Assembly: GCA_013391845.1 (NCBI GenBank)
Contig: CP058414.1
Location: forward strand, 3,210,501-3,274,500
Direction: 5' to 3'
DNA: 64,000 nucleotides
From: Pseudoalteromonas shioyasakiensis
GTDB lineage: Bacteria > Pseudomonadota > Gammaproteobacteria > Enterobacterales > Alteromonadaceae
Below are positions 1-9,298 of this stretch, piece by piece; position 1 is the first letter of the stretch; each line of letters starts with the position of its first letter. The notes beneath the pieces are model-generated. The model was not told where the DNA came from. It saw only the letters and a program-made list of their open reading frames with translations, and did no database searches. The position numbers were made by a program, and so were the translations under genes.

Positions 1-54
1 ATCTAATAATCAAGAATATGCTCAATGTTGCTGTTTAATTGTTGGACTAATGCC

Positions 55-2817
55 ATGCCAAGTAAATCGAATTCACCTGTTAAAGGCCTCTTACCGCTTT
101 TTATAATCACGAACCTTGTCATCGCCTTGCTAGCGGTTGTTGCTTATTCCTTTTATCCAACTAGTAATAAACCACAAAAGATAGATAAACCTCAATTAAC
201 AGCTCAGCAACTATCAGCTCAACTCACTTCTCCACTTGTCAGCGCATTAACTATGCCAGGTCAAGACAAAGTAAAAGAAGTTTTAGACTTAGCACATCTC
301 CTTCAGGCTAACTTTGATTATTACTTGTATAGATACGAATTCAATGGTGACGTTTCACTGGTTTACGCTAATAACAAAAAGCTCATAACGCCAAGTAAAG
401 TAAACCAACAACTAGAACAAAACTCACTCATTCACACTGTACTTGAACTTAATGACCAACCTGTCGGTGAACTTATAGTAAAACAACATCCATCTGAGCA
501 GCCTGTTACACAATCAAAAGGGGTTTCACTCGCCCTTGCAGCCATGACTCTTCTTGCATTAATTATTTTATCCTTCGCACTGAGCATTTTTATCAATAAA
601 CGTTTTAGTAAAAGCAGTAGCGCTTTGAGTCAAGAGTTAAAAGCAATTACCGAAAATGCAGATTATCAGACCCACGTAACTGAAGAATTGGATTTTGGAT
701 TAAACTCTGTAGCTAGACACATCAACTTGCTTCTAAATAAAGTTCAGTCAGCTATAACGGAAAACAAAGCTTCTCAGGCTGATTTACAAAAACTACAAAG
801 CAGCCTTGAAAATGAAGTACACAAGCGAACCCTTGCTCTTGAGCAAGCAACCCTAAAAGCCGAGCAGGCAAACGAAACTAAAACTACTTTCTTGGCGACC
901 ATGAGCCATGAGATTCGCACCCCTATGAACGGGGTTATCGGAACTATTGATTTACTGCGCCAAACAGAGCTAGATGGTGCACAGCACAGACTAAGCACAA
1001 TTATTCGTGATTCTGCATTTTCATTATTAGGAATATTAGATGACATTCTCGATTTCTCGAAAATTGAAGCGGGTAAATTAAACATCGATAACATTCCTTT
1101 TTCTGTGTCAGACACCATTGAAGAAGTCGCTCGTGTTTTATCATCGGTTGCTAAAAAGCGTGATCTTGAATTAGAACTTGCTATTGCCCCTGATATTCCT
1201 ACGAACTTGATTGGTGATACAGTGCGAGTTCGCCAAGTTCTTTATAACTTATGTAGTAATGCGATTAAGTTCACCTCAACAGACGACAAACGTAAAGGAC
1301 ACGTCAAGATTTCGGTAGAGGTGGCACAAAACACCACTGACCACTACACCCTGCGTTTTAGTGTATTAGACAACGGTAAGGGTATGACGCAAGCACAGCT
1401 TCGCGAGATCTTTAACCCATTCATTCAAGCTGAAGGCTCAATCACCCGTGAATACGGTGGTACGGGCTTAGGTTTATCTATTTGCAAAAGCTTAACTGAG
1501 CTAATGCTAGGAACTATTTCTGTATCTAGTGACCTAGGAATAGGCAGTGAGTTTGTTGTCGAATTACCTTTTAGTACACAAGGTAAAGTTGAATATGCTC
1601 ATAAGCAGGTAATGAAAAACCAACGCGTAGTGGTTGTAACTAACCATGATGGTCGTAAAAAGATACTTACTCGTTATCTATCATTTATGGGAGCAACTCC
1701 TGTTATCGCTGACAACAGCGATATAATCGAAGTAGAACAGGATAAAAAAGATATTATTTGGATCCTCGATGGTATCGAGAGCATGGAAGATATTAACTAT
1801 ATCTTGCGCCGCTTACTCTACACCCTAGAAGATAATAAACAACAAGTTATAGTTCTAAGTAAACTGGACGAAGCCGCCGTAAATCATAAAAATATTTTCT
1901 ACCTAAACGCAGCACCGCTATGCAAGTCCAACTTTATGATGTCGCTACTTGTGGCAGCTGGTTTACATAAACCAAAACAAATAACTTCAAAAAAATCACT
2001 TAACGACTACTTAAGTGTTGATAAAGCCCGCGAAGAAAATAAGCTAGTATTACTTGTTGAAGATAACGTGCTAAATCAACAAGTGTTAACCGATCAACTA
2101 CACCTGCTAGGCTATGGTGTTGAGCTGGCTGAAAATGGTGAAAAAGGCCTTGAAGCATGGCGTGAAGGAAAACACTCAATTATTCTGACCGACTTACATA
2201 TGCCAAAAATGTCTGGTTACGATATGGTTGAAATAATTCGTAATGAAGCGTCACAGCTTGAAGATATCAATGCACAACCTTACGTGATTGCCATCACAGC
2301 TAATGCTCTTAAAGGTGAAAAAGAGCGCTGTTTGAGTATAGGTATGAACGATTACATCACTAAGCCAGTTGAATTAAATGTACTAGAAGCCACATTACAC
2401 AAATGCGCTTACAAAACGAACCCTGAGGCTACTAAGCTCGAAGTGAAAAGACCGGCAGCACCAATCGATATGAATGTATTGGCTGATTATGTTGGTACTG
2501 ACGAGAACAAAAAACTACGCTTCTTTAAAATGTACTTAGAGCAAAGCTACCAGCTAAGTAAGGAAGTCAACAGTGGTGTCATTGAGCAGGATCTAGAGGC
2601 CATTATATCAGCCTGTCATCAGCTCAAGTCTATTTCAAAAACGATTGGCGCAATGAAAGTTGCAGAACTAGCTGCTGTATTTGAACAACGCTGTAAAGAT
2701 GATGAACTTTCTAGTGATGACTTAATTGAACTGCGTGACAGCTATGAAATTGAATATTCCAAAGTAGCGCAGTATTTAAAAGAACAAATAAAAAAAGCAG
2801 AGCAAGATACTGAATAA
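55..2817 (+). CDS. Hybrid sensor histidine kinase with receiver and HPt domains (BarA-like architecture)
   Basis: A membrane phosphorelay kinase of about 920 residues. Membrane segments lie near residues 10-30 and 158-180 with a periplasmic region between them. A coiled coil and a HisKA domain follow (H285 in MSHEIRTPMNG), then an ATPase domain with the GTGLGLS G-box near 468. Next comes a degenerate receiver-like region without a clear phospho-acceptor, a full receiver (VEDN; acceptor D713 in LTDLHMP; KPV), and a C-terminal HPt domain (H855 in CHQLKS). This H-D-H order is that of BarA and related kinases. The signal and the partner regulator are not visible, and no UvrY-like gene is nearby. 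An in-frame ATG lies at 25, but the basic-then-hydrophobic N-terminus fits the start at 55 better. The gene ends at a bidirectional terminator shared with yggX. Confidence 0.85.
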   Translation: MPSKSNSPVKGLLPLFIITNLVIALLAVVAYSFYPTSNKPQKIDKPQLTAQQLSAQLTSPLVSALTMPGQDKVKEVLDLAHLLQANFDYYLYRYEFNGDVSLVYANNKKLITPSKVNQQLEQNSLIHTVLELNDQPVGELIVKQHPSEQPVTQSKGVSLALAAMTLLALIILSFALSIFINKRFSKSSSALSQELKAITENADYQTHVTEELDFGLNSVARHINLLLNKVQSAITENKASQADLQKLQSSLENEVHKRTLALEQATLKAEQANETKTTFLATMSHEIRTPMNGVIGTIDLLRQTELDGAQHRLSTIIRDSAFSLLGILDDILDFSKIEAGKLNIDNIPFSVSDTIEEVARVLSSVAKKRDLELELAIAPDIPTNLIGDTVRVRQVLYNLCSNAIKFTSTDDKRKGHVKISVEVAQNTTDHYTLRFSVLDNGKGMTQAQLREIFNPFIQAEGSITREYGGTGLGLSICKSLTELMLGTISVSSDLGIGSEFVVELPFSTQGKVEYAHKQVMKNQRVVVVTNHDGRKKILTRYLSFMGATPVIADNSDIIEVEQDKKDIIWILDGIESMEDINYILRRLLYTLEDNKQQVIVLSKLDEAAVNHKNIFYLNAAPLCKSNFMMSLLVAAGLHKPKQITSKKSLNDYLSVDKAREENKLVLLVEDNVLNQQVLTDQLHLLGYGVELAENGEKGLEAWREGKHSIILTDLHMPKMSGYDMVEIIRNEASQLEDINAQPYVIAITANALKGEKERCLSIGMNDYITKPVELNVLEATLHKCAYKTNPEATKLEVKRPAAPIDMNVLADYVGTDENKKLRFFKMYLEQSYQLSKEVNSGVIEQDLEAIISACHQLKSISKTIGAMKVAELAAVFEQRCKDDELSSDDLIELRDSYEIEYSKVAQYLKEQIKKAEQDTE

Positions 2818-2825
2818 CACCTATC

Positions 2826-2851
2826 AAAAAAGGGCCACAACGGCCCTTTTT
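2826..2851. terminator. Bidirectional intrinsic terminator
   Basis: GGGCC / GGCCC stem with a 5-nt loop, flanked by an A-run on the left and a T-run on the right. It can stop both the kinase gene (+) and the convergent yggX-mutY pair (-). Confidence 0.8.
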
Positions 2852-2868
2852 GCTTTTAGATCATAGGC

Positions 2869-3141
2869 TTATTTTTCTGGTGGACGGTAGCCTTCTATTT
2901 CTACGTCTTTACCTTCAAATAAGAAACCTACCATTTGCTCTTCTAAAAAAGCACGGTGCTCTGGGTCCATCATGTTCAGATGCTTTTCGTTGATCAGCAT
3001 TGTTTGCTTGTGTTGCCATTGGCCCCAAGCTTCTTTACTGATGTTGTTGAAAATCTTTTCACCAAGCTCACCTGGGTATAGTTGGAAGCCTAAGCCTTCA
3101 GCTTCTTTTTGTAACTTTTGACAAAATACTGTACGTGCCAT
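2869..3141 (-). CDS. yggX: YggX, probable Fe(II)-trafficking / oxidative-protection protein
   Basis: A 90-residue cytosolic protein of the YggX family, which protects iron-sulfur proteins from oxidants. The conserved N-terminus has ARTVFCQKL with the family cysteine, followed by the typical [13 protein letters not shown] and [14 protein letters not shown] stretches. Length matches the family (about 90 residues). It starts 15 nt after the mutY stop with a GAGAG-type ribosome site, so the two form the conserved gammaproteobacterial mutY-yggX operon. MutY carries an Fe-S cluster, which may explain the pairing (inference). Confidence 0.96.
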   Translation of the reverse strand: MARTVFCQKLQKEAEGLGFQLYPGELGEKIFNNISKEAWGQWQHKQTMLINEKHLNMMDPEHRAFLEEQMVGFLFEGKDVEIEGYRPPEK

Positions 3142-3156
3142 AATTGCTCTCTACTC

Positions 3157-4233
3157 TTATTGCGTGATGCTATTGTAATCTATTGCGCTTAATTGTTTAA
3201 CCAGCTTTTTCGTAGGCGCTGCAAGACCAACTTCAACTGACTCATCAAGCGGATACCAAACCAATTGACGCTCATTGATAAGATCAGGAATGTTCGGCAG
3301 TGTTAAAACATGCGGATTAATAGTCAGCTCAAAATGCGAAAATATATGGGTAAATGCTTCAAGTGCCTGCGTATCGTTAGATAAACCATGCTGGGCTAAA
3401 AATGTTTCCAGCTCAGTTAACTCGCTAAACTCAAAAAAGCCAAACAAACCACCCCATATCCCTGAACTTGGGCGTTTTTCCATGAGTACTTTATTATCAC
3501 AGGCTAGAATAAGCTGATGACATGACTTTTTAGGCACTGCTTTTTTAGGCTTTGAATGTGGAAACTCTTTAACTTTACCTTCATTAAAAGCAAGGCATTT
3601 ACTATTTAAAGGGCAAGGCTCACAGTCGAATTTACTCCGCGAACAAAGGCTTGCTCCTAAATCCATCATTGCCTGATTAAACTCAGTGACCGACTCTTTA
3701 GGCGTTAATTGCGATGATAATGACCAAAGTTGATTTTCGACCTTTTTCACTCCATACCAGCCTTCAACCATAAAAAAGCGTGCTAGTACTCGTTTAACAT
3801 TGCCGTCGAGAATTGGATGATGTTGGCCAAGCGATAAAGACAAGATAGCCCCAGCAGTTGAACGTCCAATACCCGGCAAGTCCATCACCTCTTCAAGAGT
3901 TGTTGGAAATTTACCTTGGTATTTATCGCGGACTATTTTTGCCGTTTTATGCAAGTTGCGCGCACGGGCGTAATAGCCAAGCCCTGTCCAGTGGTGTAGC
4001 ACCTGATCTTCATCCGCATTTGCAAGCGCAATGATGTCAGGAAAGCTTTGCATAAACTTTTCAAAGTAAGGAATAACAGTAACGACCTGAGTCTGCTGTA
4101 GCATAACCTCAGAAATCCATACTTTATAAGGGGTTTTATTTAACTGCCATGGCAGCGTTTTACGGCCGTGAAGGTGATACCAGTCAACCACTTGGTTTGC
4201 AAACCAAGTTGACTCCTTATTGCTTAAATTCAA
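3157..4233 (-). CDS. mutY: MutY, A/G-specific adenine DNA glycosylase
   Basis: Removes adenine mispaired with 8-oxoguanine or G. The 358-residue protein has the N-terminal glycosylase domain ([16 protein letters not shown]), the helix-hairpin-helix with catalytic Asp region ([21 protein letters not shown]), and the Cys cluster for a [4Fe-4S] centre (C-X6-C-X2-C-X5-C in [17 protein letters not shown]). The C-terminal NUDIX-like domain that reads 8-oxoG is also present ([15 protein letters not shown]). The start codon is TTG at 4233, which sets the N-terminus at almost the same place as in E. coli MutY. An AGGT-containing ribosome site lies upstream. Co-directional with yggX, divergent from trmB. 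Confidence 0.97.
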   Translation of the reverse strand: MNLSNKESTWFANQVVDWYHLHGRKTLPWQLNKTPYKVWISEVMLQQTQVVTVIPYFEKFMQSFPDIIALANADEDQVLHHWTGLGYYARARNLHKTAKIVRDKYQGKFPTTLEEVMDLPGIGRSTAGAILSLSLGQHHPILDGNVKRVLARFFMVEGWYGVKKVENQLWSLSSQLTPKESVTEFNQAMMDLGASLCSRSKFDCEPCPLNSKCLAFNEGKVKEFPHSKPKKAVPKKSCHQLILACDNKVLMEKRPSSGIWGGLFGFFEFSELTELETFLAQHGLSNDTQALEAFTHIFSHFELTINPHVLTLPNIPDLINERQLVWYPLDESVEVGLAAPTKKLVKQLSAIDYNSITQ

Positions 4234-4436
4234 AATAACGTCTTTACCTGCTGAAGCTCATTGCGGCCAAGTCTATTGCAGTTAGTTAGGCCAAGCAAGT
4301 CGAACAGCAGCAGCTTTACCTCAATGTCAAAATTAATCTCGCAAGATAAACAGGCCCTGACTATTGTACTCAAGGCGCTGGTCAGGGATAATACGCAACC
4401 TTTTTCTATAGTCAGTGTTTTTATCAGGCCAAATTT

Positions 4437-5162
4437 ATGAATGATTCAAGCAACCCAAACCTCGAGCAAGCAAAGCAAGAGGGTAAATATATCCGCACGA
4501 TTCGTAGTTTCGTTAAGCGCGAAGGTCGCCTAACAAAAGGCCAAGCCGCCGCCATCGAAAAGTGTTGGCCAACGATGGGCCTTGAGCACAAAAATGGCAT
4601 GCTAAACCTAGCTGAAGTGTTTGGTAACGATAACGATGTCGTACTAGAAATCGGCTTTGGCATGGGCAAATCGCTAGTTGAAATGGCTAAAAACGCACCT
4701 GAGCTTAACTTCATTGGTATTGAAGTTCACCGCCCGGGTGTGGGTGCCTGTTTAATGGATGCGGACGAAGCTGGTATAACAAACTTACGTGTATTCGAAC
4801 ACGATGCGGTTGAAGTGCTTGCTGATTGTATTGCTGATGAAAGCTTATCTAAGCTGCAATTATTCTTCCCTGATCCATGGCATAAAAAACGTCACCATAA
4901 GCGTCGTATTGTACAACCTGAGTTTGCGCAAAAATTACGTAGCAAGTTAAAAATTGGTGGTGTTTTCCATATGGCGACTGACTGGGAAAACTATGCTGAA
5001 CATATGCTTGAAGTAATGCAAGTTGCTGAAGGTTACAAAAACCAGTCAGAAACTAACGATTATGTTCCTCGCCCAGACTCACGCCCACTGACAAAGTTTG
5101 AACAACGTGGTCACCGCTTAGGTCACGGCGTATGGGATCTAATGTTTGAGCGTACTAAGTAA
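4437..5162 (+). CDS. trmB: TrmB, tRNA (guanine-N7-)-methyltransferase
   Basis: Makes m7G46 in tRNA variable loops using S-adenosylmethionine. The 241-residue protein shows the SAM-binding motif [12 protein letters not shown], the acidic IGIEVHRPG strand end, and the TrmB signature [15 protein letters not shown]. The C-terminal end carries the family pattern ([15 protein letters not shown]). Divergent from mutY, as is common in gammaproteobacteria. The stop is followed 17 nt later by rsmC, making a two-gene RNA methyltransferase operon. Confidence 0.97.
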   Translation: MNDSSNPNLEQAKQEGKYIRTIRSFVKREGRLTKGQAAAIEKCWPTMGLEHKNGMLNLAEVFGNDNDVVLEIGFGMGKSLVEMAKNAPELNFIGIEVHRPGVGACLMDADEAGITNLRVFEHDAVEVLADCIADESLSKLQLFFPDPWHKKRHHKRRIVQPEFAQKLRSKLKIGGVFHMATDWENYAEHMLEVMQVAEGYKNQSETNDYVPRPDSRPLTKFEQRGHRLGHGVWDLMFERTK

Positions 5163-5179
5163 TAGAAGGTAAAAGCAAC

Positions 5180-6208
5180 ATGAGTAAGTTAACCAATCCA
5201 AGTTTATTATTGCTTCGAAATGAAGACGAACTTATTGGAAAATCGATTTTAGTGGTTAACTTTGAGCAAGATGGCTTTTTACACGAACTTAAAACACTCA
5301 ATCCTGACTCAGTAATTACCGCGTTCAGCTATAACCACGCAAATTTCATGTATGCCAGCAAAATTGCCGGCGTACATGCTGTGGTTGATCACACTATTCC
5401 ACATGGTAACTACGATTTAGTTATCTACTATTACCCTAAAGCTAAGCCAGAAGCACAAATGTGCCTTGATAACATCCGTGCTGTTTGTCATCAAGATGTA
5501 CAACTTTTTGTGGTAGGTGAAAATAAAAGCGGTGTTAAATCAGCAGAGAAACAGCTAAAAGACCACTGTAATTTTAGTAACAAAATCGATAGTGCTAAGC
5601 ACTGTATTTTGTATTTATTCTCTGAGCTTACGCTAAACGATAGCTTTAATATCAGCCGTTACCATAAGCAATTTCAGGTAAAAGCGGGCGAAGTCGAATT
5701 TACTGCGATCAGTGTGCCAGGGGTATTTAACCATGGTGCTCTTGATGTTGGTACTGCGGTACTTTTAAATAATGCGCCAAGTATTAGCAAGGGCAAAGTA
5801 CTCGACTTTGCTTGCGGCGCCGGCATTATTGCGACTTACTTAGGTTTAAAGCAGCCTGAGCTTGAATTTGTTTGTAGCGATGTAAGTGCATTAGCAACTT
5901 ATGCCACTGAGCAAACACTGGCGTTAAATCACCTTAAAGGCCAAACGGTATTGAGTGATGGCTTGGCAAATATTAATGGTAAGTTTGACTTAATCATCAG
6001 TAACCCGCCTTTCCATACCGGTATTGCTACAGACTACACCATTGCCGAAGCATTTCTTAGCTCAGCTAAGCAGCACTTAAGTAAACAAGGTCAGTTGACC
6101 ATAGTTGCAAACAGCTTCTTAAAATACCCACCTATTTTAGAAGCGCAATTTGGCCAATACAGTACCGATTTCAAGAATACTAAATTTGCAGTTTACTCAG
6201 CTAAATAA
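5180..6208 (+). CDS. rsmC: RsmC, 16S rRNA (guanine(1207)-N2)-methyltransferase
   Basis: Methylates G1207 of 16S rRNA. The 342-residue protein has the two-domain RsmC layout: a degenerate N-terminal methyltransferase-like half and a C-terminal catalytic half. The catalytic half has the SAM site VLDFACGAGIIATYL, an acidic VCSDVSALA strand and the N2-guanine methylase motif IISNPPFHTGI. An AAGG ribosome site lies 8-10 nt before the ATG. Probably cotranscribed with trmB. Confidence 0.93.
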   Translation: MSKLTNPSLLLLRNEDELIGKSILVVNFEQDGFLHELKTLNPDSVITAFSYNHANFMYASKIAGVHAVVDHTIPHGNYDLVIYYYPKAKPEAQMCLDNIRAVCHQDVQLFVVGENKSGVKSAEKQLKDHCNFSNKIDSAKHCILYLFSELTLNDSFNISRYHKQFQVKAGEVEFTAISVPGVFNHGALDVGTAVLLNNAPSISKGKVLDFACGAGIIATYLGLKQPELEFVCSDVSALATYATEQTLALNHLKGQTVLSDGLANINGKFDLIISNPPFHTGIATDYTIAEAFLSSAKQHLSKQGQLTIVANSFLKYPPILEAQFGQYSTDFKNTKFAVYSAK

Positions 6209-6238
6209 AAGTTGAGTAAATAGCTTATTCGTAGTAAA

Positions 6239-6256
6239 AATATTTTTTAAAATATT
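6239..6256. promoter_or_regulatory. AT-rich palindrome before the sensor kinase gene
   Basis: A perfect inverted repeat, AATATTTT-TT-AAAATATT, lies 71 nt before the kinase start in an AT-rich promoter region. It could be a regulator site or simply chance in AT-rich DNA. Confidence 0.25.
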
Positions 6257-6326
6257 TAGTTACTTTCAATTGTCTTTGCTAGACTAAACTCTTACTAATA
6301 ACAAAAATTCTGGCCTTCAAAAGCGC

Positions 6327-7949
6327 ATGCCGACATTTTCGACACAAACAAGTATTCGTAAAGCGTTGACCAATGCGGTAATGCTAGTTACTGCGTTATG
6401 TTTGTCTTTGTCTATTTCTATTTCGACTTACTTAGATGTCAAAGAACAAAAAGCACTGATTGTCGATAAAATCTCTATTCTATCGAAAATAATCGCCTAC
6501 AATGCACAAATCACCGTATTGTTTGATGATAACGAAACAGAATCTGAGCGCTTAAAATCATTTGAGTCTGTGCCGCTCATTAAAAACATCCACATCTACT
6601 CAATCGATGAATTATCAAACGAACCAGTGTTTTTTAGTAGTTTTAATGCCAACCGAACACCACCTGTACCCATTAAAGTCGGTAGCATCGATAATTTATT
6701 AGAACCGCGTTTTAAAGATGAAGATATAGAGCTAATAACACCTATCGTATACGAAGGCGACACCATTGGTTACGTGTACGTTCGCGGCGGCTTAGATAGG
6801 CTAAACCAGTACATTAATCGTAAGATTATCATCGATATTTTGCTCACCTTATTTGTTCTAGTTCTGGTGTACTTTGTTGCTCGACGTATTCAAAAACGCA
6901 TTGCAAACCCTATTGATGAGCTGAGTAACCTGCTGCAAGATGTATCGAAAAATCATAACTATGAAACTCGTGCCAAAAAAACCAATATTGATGAAATAAA
7001 TCAACTTGCTGGCAGCTTAAACATCATGCTCGCGCGCACTAAAAAGCAAATTGAGCGCCACGAAAAAGACAAACAAGAGATTAAACAACTAAACCAAAGC
7101 CTTGAAGAAAAAGTAAACCAGCGCACAATCGCATTACGTGAGGCTAACCAAGAGCTACTCAACACCCTTGAGCGAATGCATCAATACCAAAACCAAATCG
7201 TCGAAAACGAAAAAATGGCGTCACTAGGCCAAATGGTTGCTGGCGTTGCCCATGAGGTAAATACACCTATTGGCTTGGGCATTACAGGCTCTACTCTACT
7301 CCGTGATAAACTCGCTGAAATTAATGCCCTATTTGAACAAAAAACTCTAACTTCAGCACACTTAAAACGCTTTATTAATGACGGCATTGAAAACTTAGAC
7401 CTCATCTATCGCAACCTAAATCGCGCTGCTGAACTAGTTTCTAGCTTTAAGAAAGTTGCCGTTAATCAAGATGTCGAAGTCACCACCAAAATAAACTTAA
7501 ATAATTTATTGAGCGATGTAGTGATGTCGATGCGCTCTGAAATTCAATACCGTAATCCAAAAATCACGATTAACTGCAACAATGATGTTAGTATTGAAAC
7601 CAAATCTGGACCGTTACAACAAGTGCTACAACAGCTGTTAAGTAACTCGGTGATACATGCATTTAGTGACGATCAAAATAACGAAATCACCTTTAACGTT
7701 GAGCGCAACGAAAGTAGCTTGAGCATTCATTACTTTGATAATGGCCATGGTGTAGAAAAATCGATTCGAAAACGTATTTTTGACCCATTTGTGACGACTA
7801 AACGTGGTGAAGGTGGTAGTGGTTTAGGCATGCACTTGGTGTATAACCTAGTGACTCAAGCACTCGGTGGTAGCATCGTATACGATGAACTAGTCCAAGA
7901 AGGTACACACTTTATAATTACCCTGCCGTTGCAAGAAGGTGCAGCGTAA
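6327..7949 (+). CDS. HAMP-containing sensor histidine kinase
   Basis: A 540-residue membrane kinase. An N-terminal membrane segment (about 15-37) is followed by a periplasmic sensor of about 130 residues, a second membrane segment (about 165-185), a HAMP domain, and a coiled coil. The phospho-acceptor helix follows (MASLGQMVAGVAHEVNTPIG), then an ATPase domain with DNGHGV, a GSGLGMHLVYNL G-box and a hydrophobic C-terminus. It has no receiver or HPt. The stop overlaps the start of the next gene (TAATG), a DUF4154/YfiR-like periplasmic protein, so the two are translationally coupled and the latter probably modulates this kinase (inference). No dedicated response regulator is adjacent; arcA downstream has its own promoter. 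Confidence 0.85.
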   Translation: MPTFSTQTSIRKALTNAVMLVTALCLSLSISISTYLDVKEQKALIVDKISILSKIIAYNAQITVLFDDNETESERLKSFESVPLIKNIHIYSIDELSNEPVFFSSFNANRTPPVPIKVGSIDNLLEPRFKDEDIELITPIVYEGDTIGYVYVRGGLDRLNQYINRKIIIDILLTLFVLVLVYFVARRIQKRIANPIDELSNLLQDVSKNHNYETRAKKTNIDEINQLAGSLNIMLARTKKQIERHEKDKQEIKQLNQSLEEKVNQRTIALREANQELLNTLERMHQYQNQIVENEKMASLGQMVAGVAHEVNTPIGLGITGSTLLRDKLAEINALFEQKTLTSAHLKRFINDGIENLDLIYRNLNRAAELVSSFKKVAVNQDVEVTTKINLNNLLSDVVMSMRSEIQYRNPKITINCNNDVSIETKSGPLQQVLQQLLSNSVIHAFSDDQNNEITFNVERNESSLSIHYFDNGHGVEKSIRKRIFDPFVTTKRGEGGSGLGMHLVYNLVTQALGGSIVYDELVQEGTHFIITLPLQEGAA

Positions 7950-8470
7950 TGAGATTAGTGAGTTGTATCTTATTAACTTTGCTTGTTGTGTGCCCGGTAT
8001 CTGCAAAATCACCTGACCAGGTAAAATCGGCATTTTTGTATCAAATTGCCAAGTTCACTAAGTTTAATGAGCAAATGGATCCTCCACCTATTTCATTCTG
8101 TTTTTATGACTTAGATAAAGGCCCTGGTGCGTTTCTTAAAGATAGAAATGAACTGCAAATTAACAAAAAGCCAATCAAAGTTATATTAGTGAAAAAAACC
8201 CAGCAAATTTCTGAACTTTCTCAAGTTTGTGATATCACATACATTGATGAAACATTAGAAAATGATATACTTCCACTTTGGACCGATACAATTTCATTGG
8301 ATACTTTAACGATAGGTGAAAGTATCAGCTTTTTAGAAAATGGCGGTATAGCCTCTCTGGTTCAAGAAGGAAATAAAATCCGACTGTATATCAATAAGCA
8401 GCACGTATTGCAGCATAACTTTAAAGTGCAATCTCGATTGTTAGCTATGGCTAAGTTTTATCCAAATTGA
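7949..8470 (+). CDS. YfiR-like (DUF4154) periplasmic protein
   Basis: A 173-residue protein with a signal peptide (basic start, hydrophobic core, VSAKS cleavage region). A DUF4154 domain follows, with the typical opening VKSAFLYQIAKFTKF and two cysteines (FCFYD, VCDIT). P. aeruginosa YfiR is a periplasmic repressor of a membrane signalling enzyme. By analogy this protein may bind the periplasmic domain of the kinase encoded by the overlapping upstream gene. That role is inference; the family assignment is by motif and length. Confidence 0.75.
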   Translation: MRLVSCILLTLLVVCPVSAKSPDQVKSAFLYQIAKFTKFNEQMDPPPISFCFYDLDKGPGAFLKDRNELQINKKPIKVILVKKTQQISELSQVCDITYIDETLENDILPLWTDTISLDTLTIGESISFLENGGIASLVQEGNKIRLYINKQHVLQHNFKVQSRLLAMAKFYPN

Positions 8471-8476
8471 TTTTAC

Positions 8477-8505
8477 TTGTTAACAATTGGATCTAATCCT
8501 ATAAT
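8477..8505 (+). promoter_or_regulatory. Probable sigma-70 promoter of arcA
   Basis: TTGTTA (-35), a 17-bp spacer and a perfect TATAAT (-10) at 8500-8505. This gives an arcA transcript with a leader of roughly 65 nt. Confidence 0.6.
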
Positions 8506-8512
8506 CTCTAGT

Positions 8513-8543
8513 ATTCGGTTTTGCTTGATAATACCGAATTTTT
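8513..8543 (+). terminator. Terminator-like hairpin in the arcA leader
   Basis: ATTCGGT / ACCGAAT stem with a 13-nt loop, followed by five T. It lies downstream of the TATAAT box and 33 nt before arcA. It may terminate the upstream operon or attenuate arcA. Confidence 0.45.
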
Positions 8544-8575
8544 GTAAATAAAATTTCCGAAAAGGTTAATATACA

Positions 8576-9292
8576 ATGCAAACGCCAGTCATTCTGATCG
8601 TAGAGGATGAAGACGTAACTCGACTAAACCTCGTTAGTTTATTTGAAGCTGAAGGTTACAAAGTTATTGAAGCCATTGATGGCGATGATATGCATGACAA
8701 GCTTACAAATAATGATGATGTGAACCTTGTAGTTATGGACATCAACCTACCAGGTAAAAACGGGCTAATCTTAGCGCGTGAATTACGTCAAAAACGTAAC
8801 GTTGGTTTAATTTTCTTAACAGGTCGTGACAACGACGTTGATCGCATTTTAGGTCTTGAAATTGGTGCTGATGATTACATCACTAAACCTTTCAACCCTC
8901 GCGAATTAACTATTCGTGCTCGTAACCTTATTTCACGCACAGCCCTTGGTGGCGAAGAAGCGAATATCGAAACAAATGGTGTTATCACATTTAACGGTTG
9001 GGAACTTGATGAAAACAGCCGTTGTTTAACATCACCAAGTGGCGATGCGAAGCGTTTACCTAAAGGTGAATACCGCGCGCTACGCTTAATGCTTGACTCA
9101 CCGGGCCGTATTTTCAGCCGTGAGCAATTAATCAAGCACATGACTGGTCGTGAGCTTCGCGCTAATGACCGTACTGTAGACGTAACGATTCGTCGTATCA
9201 GAAAACACTTTGAAAGCGATAACAGCACTTCTGAGCTAATCAGCACCATCCATGGTGAAGGCTACCGCTTCATTGGTAAAATCGACAGCTAA
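8576..9292 (+). CDS. arcA: ArcA, aerobic respiration control response regulator
   Basis: A 238-residue OmpR-family regulator very close to E. coli ArcA. It opens [19 protein letters not shown] and has the phospho-acceptor Asp in [12 protein letters not shown] (about residue 54), then [20 protein letters not shown] with KPFNPREL. The C-terminal winged helix carries [16 protein letters not shown] and HGEGYRFIG. ArcA represses respiratory and TCA genes under low oxygen. The gene converges with arcB with only 6 bp between the stops. It has its own promoter and a leader hairpin. Confidence 0.97.
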   Translation: MQTPVILIVEDEDVTRLNLVSLFEAEGYKVIEAIDGDDMHDKLTNNDDVNLVVMDINLPGKNGLILARELRQKRNVGLIFLTGRDNDVDRILGLEIGADDYITKPFNPRELTIRARNLISRTALGGEEANIETNGVITFNGWELDENSRCLTSPSGDAKRLPKGEYRALRLMLDSPGRIFSREQLIKHMTGRELRANDRTVDVTIRRIRKHFESDNSTSELISTIHGEGYRFIGKIDS

Positions 9293-9298
9293 TTAGAA

